Assembly: GCA_913043255.1 (NCBI GenBank)
Contig: CAJWLK010000004.1
Location: 124,001 to 188,000, forward strand
Source: an uncultured Gemmatimonadota bacterium
GTDB lineage: Bacteria; Gemmatimonadota; Gemmatimonadetes; Palauibacterales; Palauibacteraceae
DNA: 64,000 nucleotides
Reading direction: 5' to 3'
Below are positions 17,969 through 26,995 of this stretch, in pieces. Each line of letters opens with the position of its first letter. The stretch's first letter is position 1. The notes below the pieces were generated by a model. The model made no database searches and was not told the DNA's origin. It was given only the letters and a program-made list of their open reading frames with translations. The position numbers were made by a program, and so were the translations under genes.

Positions 17969-18843
17969 GCAATTTGAATCAGTCGTCAGAAGGTGGAGTT
18001 CCGGATTCTTCATTGCCCGTCGATCTGCATTTGCACTCAACGGCCAGTGATGGGATACGGCCGCCGGCTGAAGTCGTCAGGCTTGCAGTTGACGCGGGAC
18101 TCGCAGGTATATCATTAACTGACCATGATACGACTGATGGTCTTGATGAAGCTGAGCGTGAAGCTGAGGAGTTCGGCATACGCTTCATCGCGGGCGCAGA
18201 ACTTTCCGCAACTGAACCGGGCAGTTCCATTCATTTGCTAGCGTTTGGTTTCGATCGGAAAAATGAGAACCTCCGCGCATTCTTGAAAAATTACAGTGCG
18301 GATCGCCGCCGCCGTGCTCACGAAATCGTAGCTAAACTCATGAAAATCGGAGTTCACATCGAGTACGAAGACGTCGAAAAAGAAACGGGGAAAGCAGCGC
18401 CGGCGCGGTCTCACATCGCGCGTGCCCTCATCACCCGTAGGCAGGTATCTAATGCGCCAGAAGCTTTTCGTCGATATCTGTCTCGCGGGCGACCGGCATT
18501 TGTTGACAAGCAGGAAATTACACCTCCAACTGTATTCAAAGTTGTGCATGAAGCTGGTGGCGTTGTGTGTCTGGCACATCCGGGGCGCACACACGGAGTA
18601 GACGATGTCAGGCGTTGGGTTTCAGAGGGCCTCGATGGAGTTGAAGTGCTGCACCCATCCAACTCACCTACGGTTCGAAGTCAGATGAACGCTTTGGCTG
18701 CAGAGCTTGGTCTATTACGCTGTGGAGGGTCAGATTGGCATGGTCTACGGACGAGGCGCTCTAACCTAGGATGTGAGAATGTGCCACAACGCTGGATGGA
18801 CGAGATTGCTGCACGCTGCAGCATGAGTGGTGTCGGGACTTAG
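17965..18843 (+). CDS. PHP-domain phosphoesterase (RNase AM / 3',5'-nucleotide bisphosphatase type)
   Basis: Metal-dependent phosphoesterase of the PHP family. It begins with DLHLHSTASDG, giving the HxH pair, then ISLTDHDTTDG, GAELSA, a middle His in SHIARALI, CLAHPGRT and the C-terminal CGGSDWHG. This set and order match the YciV/RNase AM group, which removes 5' nucleotides from short RNAs and acts on 3',5'-bisphosphonucleotides. The start is a TTG overlapping the previous stop. It is 292 residues and cytoplasmic, and trxB follows after 17 bases. NrnA, another short-RNA/pAp enzyme, is encoded 3 kb downstream. Confidence 0.85.
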   Translation: MSNLNQSSEGGVPDSSLPVDLHLHSTASDGIRPPAEVVRLAVDAGLAGISLTDHDTTDGLDEAEREAEEFGIRFIAGAELSATEPGSSIHLLAFGFDRKNENLRAFLKNYSADRRRRAHEIVAKLMKIGVHIEYEDVEKETGKAAPARSHIARALITRRQVSNAPEAFRRYLSRGRPAFVDKQEITPPTVFKVVHEAGGVVCLAHPGRTHGVDDVRRWVSEGLDGVEVLHPSNSPTVRSQMNALAAELGLLRCGGSDWHGLRTRRSNLGCENVPQRWMDEIAARCSMSGVGT

Positions 18844-18860
18844 GACGAGACAGAGGAGCT

Positions 18861-19847
18861 ATGGAGGAACATAATCACGATCTCATCATAGTTGGTGCAG
18901 GGCCTGCGGGCCTCTGTGCTGCGTTGTATGCAGGTCGGTCAGAGTTAGATGTTGTGATGCTCGAAGCAGGGGTTCCGGGTGGTCAGCTTTTACTGACTGA
19001 GCTTGTGGATGATTACCCCGGTCTTGAGGACGTGGGTGGTTTTGAACTCGTCGAAAAAATGTCGAACCACGCGAAGAAGTTTGGTGTAGAAGCCACACCA
19101 GGACGTGTCGAGAAGATTACGCGCGATGATGATGGGTATTTCTTGATCGATATCGAAGGTGGTGCACGCTATCGGGCACCATCCGTAGTCTTTACCGCAG
19201 GGGGTACTCCGAAGCGGTTAGAGGTGCCTGGTGAAGATAAGTATATGGGAAAGGGTGTGACCTATTGTGCGATCTGCGATGGAGCTTTCTTCAAAGGTGA
19301 GAAGATTGCGGTTATAGGCGGTGGCGACTCCGCGGCGGAGGAGGGGGAGTTCCTCACCCGCTATGGGTCTTCAGTTACGCTGATCCATCGTAGAGAAGAA
19401 TTGCGGGCACAGGCTGTCCTCGCTAGGCGGTTTATAGAGCATCCGAAGACCGACGTCATCTGGAATACGGTTGTCGAAGAGATCCGCGGAGATGATAACG
19501 GCGTGACCGGACTAGCGCTTAAGAATGTCGAAACGGGTGAACAATCAGAGTTGTCAGTCACGGGCATATTTATTTTCGTCGGGTTTACGCCAAACGTGGA
19601 AACAGTTGGAATGCACGTGGAACATGACTCTGGAGGTTATATTAAAACTGATCGTGATATGAGAACGTCAATCCCCGGGTTTTTTGTGGCAGGGGATGTG
19701 CGGTCTCAACTAGTCCGACAGATTACAACGGCCGTGGGTGATGCCACTACGGCGGTTTTCTCTGCTGAGAAATATTTACAGGAACTGCACGATAAAACTG
19801 AAGCGAAGGTTCCACCCGACCTTGCCCAGGAGAGACAAGCGGTATGA
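18861..19847 (+). CDS. trxB: Thioredoxin reductase
   Basis: NADPH-dependent flavoprotein that reduces thioredoxin in the cytoplasm. The FAD-binding motif GAGPAGLCAALYAGR lies at the N-terminus, the redox pair is in TYCAICDGAFF, the NADPH site in AVIGGGDSAAEE, and the C-terminal FAD motif in FVAGDVR. Length (328) is standard. The start ATG has AGAGGAG upstream. It overlaps the Fe-S assembly gene by four bases (ATGA), a link between redox control and cluster delivery. The active-site spelling CAIC, rather than CATC, is a mild variant found in many bacteria. Confidence 0.95.
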   Translation: MEEHNHDLIIVGAGPAGLCAALYAGRSELDVVMLEAGVPGGQLLLTELVDDYPGLEDVGGFELVEKMSNHAKKFGVEATPGRVEKITRDDDGYFLIDIEGGARYRAPSVVFTAGGTPKRLEVPGEDKYMGKGVTYCAICDGAFFKGEKIAVIGGGDSAAEEGEFLTRYGSSVTLIHRREELRAQAVLARRFIEHPKTDVIWNTVVEEIRGDDNGVTGLALKNVETGEQSELSVTGIFIFVGFTPNVETVGMHVEHDSGGYIKTDRDMRTSIPGFFVAGDVRSQLVRQITTAVGDATTAVFSAEKYLQELHDKTEAKVPPDLAQERQAV

Positions 19848-20206
19848 GCGATACATCGAAATCAGCCACCGTAGCCTCTGAACCTCTTTTGACGCTAACA
19901 CCTGAAGCCGCAAGTAAGGTGAAGGAGTTCCAGTCCGAGTCTGACGGGTATTCAGTGTTGCGTGTAAGTGTGATTCCGGGTGGCTGCTCGGGCTTCGAAT
20001 ACGGCCTCGATATGGATACGGAAAGACGGGACGATGATTTTGTTTTTGATTCGGAAGGTGTCGAGGTTGTAATAGACCCGTTCAGTGCCCAGTACCTGAC
20101 GGGGCTGTCGATTGGATACCACAGCTCGTTCCAGGGAACGGGTTTTACATTTGAAAATCCAAACGCAACCGGCAGTTGTGGGTGTGGGACATCGTTTGCT
20201 GTTTAG
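19844..20206 (+). CDS. erpA: HesB/IscA/ErpA-type iron-sulfur cluster carrier
   Basis: A-type carrier that receives and hands on Fe-S clusters to apoproteins. Core motifs are LTPEAASKVKEF, SVIPGGCSGFEYG with the first cysteine, and GSCGCGTSF with the C-terminal cysteine pair, all three conserved. It is 120 residues and cytoplasmic. It is translationally coupled to trxB. Two more Fe-S factors, Nfu and Mrp, are encoded at 50.3-51.4 kb. The choice between ErpA, IscA and SufA cannot be made from this sequence alone; ErpA is favoured because no isc or suf genes surround it. Confidence 0.88.
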   Translation: MSDTSKSATVASEPLLTLTPEAASKVKEFQSESDGYSVLRVSVIPGGCSGFEYGLDMDTERRDDDFVFDSEGVEVVIDPFSAQYLTGLSIGYHSSFQGTGFTFENPNATGSCGCGTSFAV

Positions 20207-20299
20207 CGGTGCGCCTTGTGCCGGAGCGAGGTCTCAGGTTTGTCGAGCAGAGTATATATCCCCGACTGAAAAACTAGCTGCACGTTTTTCGAAGTGTTG

Positions 20300-21040
20300 A
20301 TGGGACCGAATTGTCTAACCGTTGGTGCATTCCAGTCCAATTGCTATGTACTTGGGCCAGGTTCAGATGGGACGGTACTCGTCATCGATCCCGGTGCTGA
20401 AGCTGAGCGGATCCGAGATTTCATCATTGAAACTGGAGGTACGCTCGCCGCGATCCTTCTAACGCACGCCCATTTGGATCACGTAGGTGCTGTGGCAATG
20501 ATCAAAAGGCAGTTTGACGCACCAATTTACCTGCACCCCAGTGATCTGCCTCTTTATAATAGCGCAGCAGCGCAGGGTGTCGCATTTGGTCTAGTGGTCG
20601 AACCTCCTCCTCCTCCGGATATTGAGTTTAGCCATGGCGACATAGTGAATTTCGGACCCTTCGAATTTGAGGTCCGACATACGCCAGGCCATTCGCCGGG
20701 GAGTGTAACCCTCGTGGCGGAGCGAAGTGCATTTGTGGGCGACTGTATTTTTTCTGGCTCTATTGGTCGGACTGATCTTGAGGGTGGTGACACCGAAACG
20801 CTACTCGCCGCGATTGTGCGCGAGATATTATCACTTCCCATGCAAACCAAGCTTTTTACGGGCCATGGACCCGCAACCACGGTGGCGGCTGAGGCCGCGA
20901 CAAATCCATTTCTAGCTGGACTCCTTGAGCCTTGTCAGCGTTGTGGTGCCCCACTCGCTCCCCGCCTTGCGGGTTGTAAGGGTGGTCATTGTGCGCACTG
21001 TGACCACCCTTATCCGCACGGTGACTGCTCAGATGTCTGA
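20300..21040 (+). CDS. Glyoxalase II-like MBL-fold hydrolase with cysteine-rich tail
   Basis: Cytoplasmic metallo-beta-lactamase-fold hydrolase. It opens with CLTVGAFQSNCYVLGPG and carries HAHLDHVGA, the later ligands TPGHSPGS and VGDCIFSGSIGRTDL, and TGHGP, all as in the YcbL/glyoxalase II-like branch that acts on thioesters. Unusually, the last ~35 residues add a cluster of six Cys with several His (from C212: CQRCGAP, CKGGHCAHCDHPYPHGDC), probably a zinc-binding tail. The ATG at 20300 is used; GTG at 20294 and TTG at 20297 are alternatives with no clear ribosome site. Possible detoxification of thioesters is inferred. Confidence 0.82.
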   Translation: MGPNCLTVGAFQSNCYVLGPGSDGTVLVIDPGAEAERIRDFIIETGGTLAAILLTHAHLDHVGAVAMIKRQFDAPIYLHPSDLPLYNSAAAQGVAFGLVVEPPPPPDIEFSHGDIVNFGPFEFEVRHTPGHSPGSVTLVAERSAFVGDCIFSGSIGRTDLEGGDTETLLAAIVREILSLPMQTKLFTGHGPATTVAAEAATNPFLAGLLEPCQRCGAPLAPRLAGCKGGHCAHCDHPYPHGDCSDV

Positions 21041-21164
21041 TGGTGGAAAACCAAAGGTAGAAAAATGACGATCTCCGATTATCGAACAGAGCTTTTTCGT
21101 GCGCTATGCGTGCGGTAGCGAAGGTCTCGAAGACCGCACAGAATCTGGCCGGTAGTCGAGTATT

Positions 21165-21806
21165 ATGAAGAGGCGTGGTGCATCGATCCGTCGGCCTATA
21201 TTCGTAGGATTGACCGGATCGGTGGTCGCTGGTAAAAGCGCCGTGGGCAAGTTGTTCGAGACGTGGGGAGCATGGCGAATTGACGCTGATCAACTTGCGC
21301 GGCGAGCGGTCGAACCTGGATCGTTACCTCTAGCACAAATCCAGCAGCGATGGGGTGATGTAGTTCTCCACCCAGACGGATCCCTTGATCGGGATGCTAT
21401 GCGCACACTTGTCTTTGAAGATGAAGATGAACGTGTCCAGCTTGAAATGATAGTTCACCCGGCGATCCGAGAGCTACGTAAAGCTGCTCGTGATGATGCG
21501 ATGAAAGCTGGGGCGCTCATAGTGCTTGAGGAGGTCCCACTTCTATTTGAGAGCAAGCTGGAGGGTGATTACGATGTGACGATCGTAGTCGATGCGCGTA
21601 CCGAAGTTCGTTCGGCACGGGCTTTTGTCACACGGAACTGGTCAGCGGAAGAGTTTCGTTCAATCGATTCAAGTCAAATGTCCAGTGACGATAAGCGAAA
21701 GCGGGCCGACTACGTGATTGAGAACAATGGAGATCTTGATCTGCTCGAACAGTCTGCACAACTCGTGTGGAATATTGTCGCTTCCAGCTCAGATTGTAAC
21801 GAATAG
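21165..21806 (+). CDS. coaE: Dephospho-CoA kinase
   Basis: Last step of coenzyme A synthesis: phosphorylates the 3'-hydroxyl of dephospho-CoA. The P-loop is GSVVAGKS at residues 18-25 (E. coli has GGIGSGKS), followed by DADQLARRAVEPGS, the IVHPAIRE helix, EEVPLLFES and the C-terminal RKRADYVIENNGDL, all typical of CoaE. Length 213 fits the family. It follows the MBL gene after about 120 bases and precedes nrnA. The P-loop spelling is a departure but keeps the GxxxxGKS pattern. Confidence 0.9.
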   Translation: MKRRGASIRRPIFVGLTGSVVAGKSAVGKLFETWGAWRIDADQLARRAVEPGSLPLAQIQQRWGDVVLHPDGSLDRDAMRTLVFEDEDERVQLEMIVHPAIRELRKAARDDAMKAGALIVLEEVPLLFESKLEGDYDVTIVVDARTEVRSARAFVTRNWSAEEFRSIDSSQMSSDDKRKRADYVIENNGDLDLLEQSAQLVWNIVASSSDCNE

Positions 21807-21866
21807 CGCAAATGCAGTGTTGACGCCTCCGCGATCTCTACCTAGGGTCTGCGCTATGCCAACTCA

Positions 21867-22916
21867 TTGCGTTTTCGTCCGCTGACTGTCCCCGCCCCCC
21901 CCGTATCTCGACTAGCAGCCCTACGAGAGATTCGCACTCGACTTCAGAACGCGTCCTCTGTCGTACTTACGACGCACGTAAATCCAGACGGAGATGGTCT
22001 GGGGAGCATGGTAGCGCTCGCGACGCGGCTGCGGAACAAGGGAGTAGAAGTCACGATTGTCACGCCAAGCCGTGCGCCAATGTCGCTCCAGTTTCTGCTT
22101 GCCGATGTTCCGGCTTTCATAACAGATGACCCTGCCTCCAGCGACCCACTTGAGCGGGCCGATGCAATCGCAGTATTAGACACAGCAGAACCGCAGCGAC
22201 TGGGAGGATTACCTACACATCTTGAACGTGTCGGGGGTGTTTTAATTGACCACCACCCAGTCGTTGGAGACGCATTGGTGGAGCCCTCAATTCGTGATCC
22301 GTCTGCTTGTGCGACCGGTGAATTGGTGTTTGATCTGCTTTCACTGGACGATTGTTCACTCAACTGTGCCGAAGCAGAGGCGATCTACGTCGCTTTAGTC
22401 ACCGATACCGGTTCCTTCCAGTTCTCTAATACGTCGAGCCGCACGCATGCGATCGTTGCTGAACTCATTGATGCTGGCGTGGATCCTGGGGCCATGTATC
22501 GAGCTTTATACGGAGGGTATACGCGTGGGAAGCTAGCTTTGGTCAGCCTGGCTTTAGAAAATTTGGAAGTGGATCCACTCACTCCCATCGCCTGGGTTGC
22601 ATTGGATCACCGTGCTTTGTTAGACACGGGAGCTACGGGCGAAGACATGGAAGGATTAGTGGAGTACCCACGCCGGCTAAAAGGGATTGAAGTCGGTTTG
22701 TTTTTCCGGGGACTTTCTAGAGATAGGACAAAGGTTTCACTGCGTTCAAATGACGGTGTAAATGTCTCTGAAGTGGCACAGTTGTTGGGCGGGGGTGGTC
22801 ATGCCAAGGCGTCCGGGATTGTACTTGATGTCGGACTCGATGAAGCGGTTCGTACGGTAGTAGAGGAGCTACGACCCCACGTCGATGTGCTAATCAGTTC
22901 AAAAGAGGCAGACTAG
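21867..22916 (+). CDS. nrnA: DHH-family nanoRNase / pAp phosphatase
   Basis: Bifunctional oligoribonuclease and 3'-phosphoadenosine 5'-phosphate phosphatase that clears short RNAs and pAp from sulfur metabolism. DHH motifs are TTHVNPDGDGLGS, AVLDTAEPQR, IDHHPVVGD, TDTGSFQFSNTSSRTH, and the DHHA1 domain ends with GGGGHAKASG. The gene has no ATG before residue ~20; the TTG at 21867 is the only sensible start and has a weak ribosome site. Length 349 is slightly long owing to the N-terminus. A perfect DnaA box lies two bases after its stop. Confidence 0.9.
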   Translation: MRFRPLTVPAPPVSRLAALREIRTRLQNASSVVLTTHVNPDGDGLGSMVALATRLRNKGVEVTIVTPSRAPMSLQFLLADVPAFITDDPASSDPLERADAIAVLDTAEPQRLGGLPTHLERVGGVLIDHHPVVGDALVEPSIRDPSACATGELVFDLLSLDDCSLNCAEAEAIYVALVTDTGSFQFSNTSSRTHAIVAELIDAGVDPGAMYRALYGGYTRGKLALVSLALENLEVDPLTPIAWVALDHRALLDTGATGEDMEGLVEYPRRLKGIEVGLFFRGLSRDRTKVSLRSNDGVNVSEVAQLLGGGGHAKASGIVLDVGLDEAVRTVVEELRPHVDVLISSKEAD

Positions 22917-22917
22917 C

Positions 22918-22926
22918 TTATCCACA
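22918..22926 (+). promoter_or_regulatory. DnaA box TTATCCACA
   Basis: An exact match to the consensus DnaA box TTATCCACA directly after the nrnA stop. Downstream a weak inverted repeat, GGTCCAA at 22934-22940 with TTGGACC at 22961-22967, may end the nrnA transcript. No second perfect box, dnaA or dnaN gene lies close by, so this is not an origin. A titration or regulatory site is possible, and chance cannot be excluded. Confidence 0.4.
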
Positions 22927-23045
22927 TCTTTTAGGTCCAACCGGATTGTCTAAAGGGGGCTTGGACCCTTATGTTCTAGAGGTCGTTAGCGTCTTAGTGC
23001 AGTAGCCTGCGGGTTACTGATGGGATTTGGTGTGGGGGAGGTGAG

Positions 23046-23474
23046 ATGGACGCAAACGTAGCAACCACAGAACTGCGGATCGAGAATGGCCATGTAGATT
23101 CGCAAAGCTCGCTTACCAATAGACTCGGTCATTTGGCGAAGCGGGTGCCCCCGCCTATGATCGCAGACGTATGGTTGTTTCCACCGCTTCCAGATGTGGA
23201 AAGTTCTTCGGAATTTCTTCTCTTTACTCGTATTCTCGAAGATGGTGCGCGCGGTCTCTACAGTGCGCGGTTAGTCCCGGAGAATGGAACGCCTGCGCAC
23301 CAGGTTGTCGTTGAGCACGGTCGTGCACCTGCCGACTCTGTAACCAAGCTAATCAGTGGTTTGCATCGTCGGTTGGGCCACGAAGTTCCTGCCAAACACA
23401 TAAGTATCGCTGGTGATCACGATCGATGGCAGGTTTTTGTCGATGAGACGCGCGAAGCCGAAGCCTCGGATTGA
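23046..23474 (+). CDS. Conserved-looking protein of unknown function
   Basis: A 142-residue soluble protein that I do not recognise. The ATG has a good ribosome site (GAGGTGAG). The sequence reads as a compact alpha/beta domain: VWLFPPLPDVESSSEFLLFTRI, then ARGLYSARLVPENG, HQVVVEHGRAP and a final DHDRWQVFVDE. No signal peptide or membrane span. It stands alone between nrnA and the fur-like gene with gaps of 129 and 175 bases; the second gap holds a small CCACG/CGTGG hairpin near 23508 and nothing else clear. No function is proposed. Confidence 0.65.
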   Translation: MDANVATTELRIENGHVDSQSSLTNRLGHLAKRVPPPMIADVWLFPPLPDVESSSEFLLFTRILEDGARGLYSARLVPENGTPAHQVVVEHGRAPADSVTKLISGLHRRLGHEVPAKHISIAGDHDRWQVFVDETREAEASD

Positions 23475-23649
23475 ACCAAGTTCGATAATATTAGGTGAGG
23501 ATAACCCACGTCCTTTGCGTGGCGCCTAATAGTGTAGACAGGATTTGAAACGTGTGTATCTTTACGGATCGATTAGGCAATGCGGTTTTACTTGGCTAGC
23601 CGTTAGCCATTCCAAATGCTTCCAACTTTAAAACATTCAAATCCTCCCT

Positions 23650-24072
23650 ATGCGTATATCTGAAAGTGAACTTCGACGTGCACTAGAAGGTGGTGGCCAT
23701 CGGTTTACCACTCAACGTTCAGCTGTGTATGGTGCGCTTGTTGAAACGTCGAGTCATCCGACGGCCGATGATGTTTTTACCGCGGTCCGGGCATATGTGC
23801 CCGACATTAGTCTGGCCACGGTCTACAAAGCCTTGGAAGCGCTCGTTAGCTGTGGTGTCGCTATCAAGCTTCCAATGGGCAGCGGGCCAGCGAGATATGA
23901 CGGACGAACAGACCAACATGAGCATATTAGGTGCCTGTCTTGCGGTTGTGTGCACGACATTGAGGGCTTGCAACCAAATGCTTGGACGAGAGGTATAGCC
24001 GAAATGACGCCATTCAAGATTGTTGGGTACCGTCTTGAACTCGAAGGCTATTGCCCGGACTGCGTGCACTGA
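23650..24072 (+). CDS. Fur/PerR-family metal-responsive regulator
   Basis: Transcriptional repressor of the Fur superfamily, 140 residues. The winged helix covers residues ~10-80 (HRFTTQRSAVYGALVETSSHPTADDVF split by family turns, then ISLATVYKALEAL, the recognition helix region). The dimerisation half has the sensory HEHIRCLSCGCVHDI and the C-terminal CPDC that completes the structural zinc site. Short length and the N-terminal form are closer to PerR than to ferric Fur, but the peroxide-sensing role is an inference. The speB-like gene begins inside its last codons, so the two are co-expressed. Confidence 0.88.
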   Translation: MRISESELRRALEGGGHRFTTQRSAVYGALVETSSHPTADDVFTAVRAYVPDISLATVYKALEALVSCGVAIKLPMGSGPARYDGRTDQHEHIRCLSCGCVHDIEGLQPNAWTRGIAEMTPFKIVGYRLELEGYCPDCVH

Positions 24073-25004
24073 CCCGTTTTGATCTGCCGGCGAAAATTGC
24101 CGACCATTCATGGGCGGACGCCTCAAATTTCCTGAACCTGCCCCCGTCCTTAACGACATGGGAGGGTGCCAGGGCAGTGATTCTTCCTATCCCTTACGAG
24201 GCGACGACTAGCTGGGGTACAGGAACTCGTTATGGGCCAGCGGCGATCATTGATGCTTCCAGGTATGTCGAGTGGTATGACGAAGAGCTAGACAGCGAAC
24301 CGTGTCAGTTGGGGATCCATACGTTGCCTGAGATCACTCTGACAATGCAGGGTCCACGGCTCGCTATCGCGGAACTCCGTACCCTGTATGATGATCTGCT
24401 AACCGTGGCAGGGGATCGTTTCATTGTTGGTCTTGGAGGGGAACACTCAATTTCGAGTGCTCCTGCATTAGCATGGGTAGATAGGCTCGAAGGTGATGTT
24501 TCAATCCTCCAATTCGATGCTCATACAGATGTTCGTCAGAGCTATCATGGTACTGAATGGAATCATGGATGCGTGACGCGGCGCATCCTTGAACACACAA
24601 CAGAGGTTGTGTTCGTGGGAATTCGAGCCCAGACAAACGAGGAGCGGAAAGTCGTTGTAGATCGAAATCTTACCTGCGTATACGCTCACGAGATGCGGAA
24701 ATCAGATTGGATCGATCGTGTACTTAATGCCCTCAAGAAGAATGTTTATATTACCTTTGACGTTGACTTCTTTGACCCATCGCTTATCCCGGCCACGGGC
24801 GCCCCTGAGCCGGGAGGCGGCGATTGGTGGGACGCAATGGACCTCCTCGCCGCCGTGTTCAATGAGTGTAATGTCGTGGGTGCGGATGTTGTTGAACTGT
24901 CACCGCGTAATGGAGAAGAAGCTTCCGCATTTACGGTAGCGAAACTCGTCTACAAGATGATCGGTTTCTCTTCTCAACATGGAAAGGCGACCGCAACAAA
25001 ATAG
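24051..25004 (+). CDS. Agmatinase/arginase-family ureohydrolase
   Basis: Manganese ureohydrolase that splits urea from agmatine, arginine or a related guanidine. All Mn ligand motifs are present: GGEHSIS, FDAHTDVR and DVDFFDPSLIPATG, plus the terminal Glu in VELSP. The start is uncertain: there is no ATG or GTG before the conserved region, and the TTG at 24051 overlaps the Fur gene by 22 bases. Length 317 fits agmatinase (SpeB) better than arginase, so agmatine-to-putrescine is the favoured reaction, not proven. It is convergent with the ABC exporter, 27 bases apart. Confidence 0.82.
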   Translation: MPGLRALTRFDLPAKIADHSWADASNFLNLPPSLTTWEGARAVILPIPYEATTSWGTGTRYGPAAIIDASRYVEWYDEELDSEPCQLGIHTLPEITLTMQGPRLAIAELRTLYDDLLTVAGDRFIVGLGGEHSISSAPALAWVDRLEGDVSILQFDAHTDVRQSYHGTEWNHGCVTRRILEHTTEVVFVGIRAQTNEERKVVVDRNLTCVYAHEMRKSDWIDRVLNALKKNVYITFDVDFFDPSLIPATGAPEPGGGDWWDAMDLLAAVFNECNVVGADVVELSPRNGEEASAFTVAKLVYKMIGFSSQHGKATATK

Positions 25005-25031
25005 CTTTGCGCGGGTCGTTGAGATTGTCTC

Positions 25032-26816
25032 CTAGTTCTTGGTAGCCTTTCGCCGATGTTCGATACTCTCGAGTTCCTCGGATAGCAGTTGGCGTTCGAG
25101 CAGACGCGCATAAGTCTTTCCCGCGGCAATGAGGTCATCGTGGACGCCATGTTCGACGAGGAGTCCATCTTCTAGTACTAGGATTTGGTCAGCTTCTCGG
25201 ACGGCTGACACTCGATGAGAAACAATGATTGATGTACGTCCCGTCATATATTCTCGCAGTGCTGAAAGAATGGCAGTTTCGGTCTCCGAATCGACGGATG
25301 ACAGTGCGTCGTCGAGGATGAGGATTGGTGCATCTCGATATATGGCGCGGGCTAGAGTGGCGCGCTGTTTTTGGCCGCCAGATAAGTTGATGCCCCGTTC
25401 ACCAAGGCGGGTATCAATACCTTCAGGGAGGACAGGAAGTGTCTTCGCGAGTTGTGAGACTTGGAGTGCTCTTTCCAGTTCTCTGCTCGCCACCGTTCCA
25501 GGGTTACCCTGCAAGTTTTGAAGTTCTATGTTTCGTCGCAGTCGCATGCTGAATAGAAACGGTTCTTGGGGCACAAATGCGATTGCATTGCGAAGCTCGG
25601 CGAGGCGGAATTCACGGATGTCGACTCCATCGATCTTAATTGTACCTTCCGACACGTCGTAGAGCCTCGGAATCAATTGTGCCAAGCTCGATTTCCCGCT
25701 CGCGGTCCCTCCCACAATTGCCACGGTTTGCCCGGGTTCAATTTGGAAGGAGACATTAGTTAACACGTTTCGTGACGTTTCGGGGTACTTGAACGAGACA
25801 TTATTGAACTCGATGGTGCCGCTCACATGTTGCAATGGACGTGTAGTTCCTGAATCCGATATGGCTGGAGCAATGTCAAAAAGTTCGTTTAAGCGGCCCA
25901 TAGAGGCTGCCCCACGCTGGAAGAGATTTGTCACCCAACCGAGTGCAATCATTGGCCACATTAATAACGTCAGATAGAAAGAAAAGGCGACGAAATCACC
26001 TAGCGTTATCGTCCCGCGGATCACCTGGCCGCCACCATACCAGAGAACTGCCACGGCTCCTATGCCAGTGAAAAACGTCAGGCTGGGATGAAACATCCCC
26101 CACACACGAGCGAGCGAGAGGTTACGCGATCTATACTCAGTGTTGAGGCTTTCAAATTGATGTGCCTGCGAGGCCTCCCGTGCGTATGCCTTAACGATTC
26201 GAGCACCCGCAATGTTTTCTTGTGCAAAATTCGAGAGCTCGGAGAACTGAGCCTGGATCTGTTCAAAGCGATGATGAATTTGCTTTCCAAATACAAATAC
26301 AGCGGGGGGAAGGGCGGCCATTGGGATCATGGCAACGAGAGTCAGTTTCGGATCAATCCAGATCATGAGTGCCAACGCAAAAGTCGCAACGGTAGCGGTG
26401 TTGACGGTATACATGATTGCCGGACCTGCGGCCATACGAACAGCTTGAACATCATTAGTGGCTCGGCTCATCAGGTCGCCGGTACGCCATGAATCGAAAA
26501 ATTCTGGAGACAATCGTAAGAGATGCTCGAACAACGCATCTCTGATGTCCGTCTCCATCCGGCGACTAATACCGTTCAAGAGTTCTCGCATCCAATACCG
26601 ACCGGCTCCACCGAGCAGAGCTATTGCGACCAATAGAAGCGCGTACTGAAGAACGATCACGGGTCGAGTCTGCTGTCCCAGGGCGTCTATGGCTATCTTG
26701 ATAACGTACGGAGCTGCAACAGTTGATAGATTGCTCAGAACAACAAGGATGAGCCCGATTGCCATCCCGCGCTTGTAGGGTATGAAATATGGGATTAGCG
26801 TTCGAAGCGATTTCAA
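25032..26816 (-). CDS. ABC exporter half-transporter (MsbA/multidrug type)
   Basis: Single-chain half-transporter, 594 residues: an N-terminal six-helix membrane domain (residues ~15-310) fused to an ATPase domain. Walker A is GGTASGKSS, the signature is NLSGGQKQR, Walker B ends ILILDDALSSVD, and the switch His is in IIVSHRVSA. It should work as a homodimer exporting lipid, drug or peptide. The start is a TTG with CCCCGGAG five bases upstream; no ATG is available nearby. It diverges from the lipoprotein at 26996. Substrate unknown. Confidence 0.9.
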   Translation of the reverse strand: MKSLRTLIPYFIPYKRGMAIGLILVVLSNLSTVAAPYVIKIAIDALGQQTRPVIVLQYALLLVAIALLGGAGRYWMRELLNGISRRMETDIRDALFEHLLRLSPEFFDSWRTGDLMSRATNDVQAVRMAAGPAIMYTVNTATVATFALALMIWIDPKLTLVAMIPMAALPPAVFVFGKQIHHRFEQIQAQFSELSNFAQENIAGARIVKAYAREASQAHQFESLNTEYRSRNLSLARVWGMFHPSLTFFTGIGAVAVLWYGGGQVIRGTITLGDFVAFSFYLTLLMWPMIALGWVTNLFQRGAASMGRLNELFDIAPAISDSGTTRPLQHVSGTIEFNNVSFKYPETSRNVLTNVSFQIEPGQTVAIVGGTASGKSSLAQLIPRLYDVSEGTIKIDGVDIREFRLAELRNAIAFVPQEPFLFSMRLRRNIELQNLQGNPGTVASRELERALQVSQLAKTLPVLPEGIDTRLGERGINLSGGQKQRATLARAIYRDAPILILDDALSSVDSETETAILSALREYMTGRTSIIVSHRVSAVREADQILVLEDGLLVEHGVHDDLIAAGKTYARLLERQLLSEELESIEHRRKATKN

Positions 26817-26995
26817 TATGGCTCCGGGGAGTGGTGTCGAGGAAACTCAGTTTTGGACCGACTAGCACCGAGGTTATCGTTCCCGTAACCGTGGAACTGG
26901 TTTAACGATCTTGGTATGCGATTTTGAGGGGTGCTTATGAAACCTAAGGATAGGACCCGAGGCGTTCAAACGAACTGGGAAGATAGGGGAGTATT

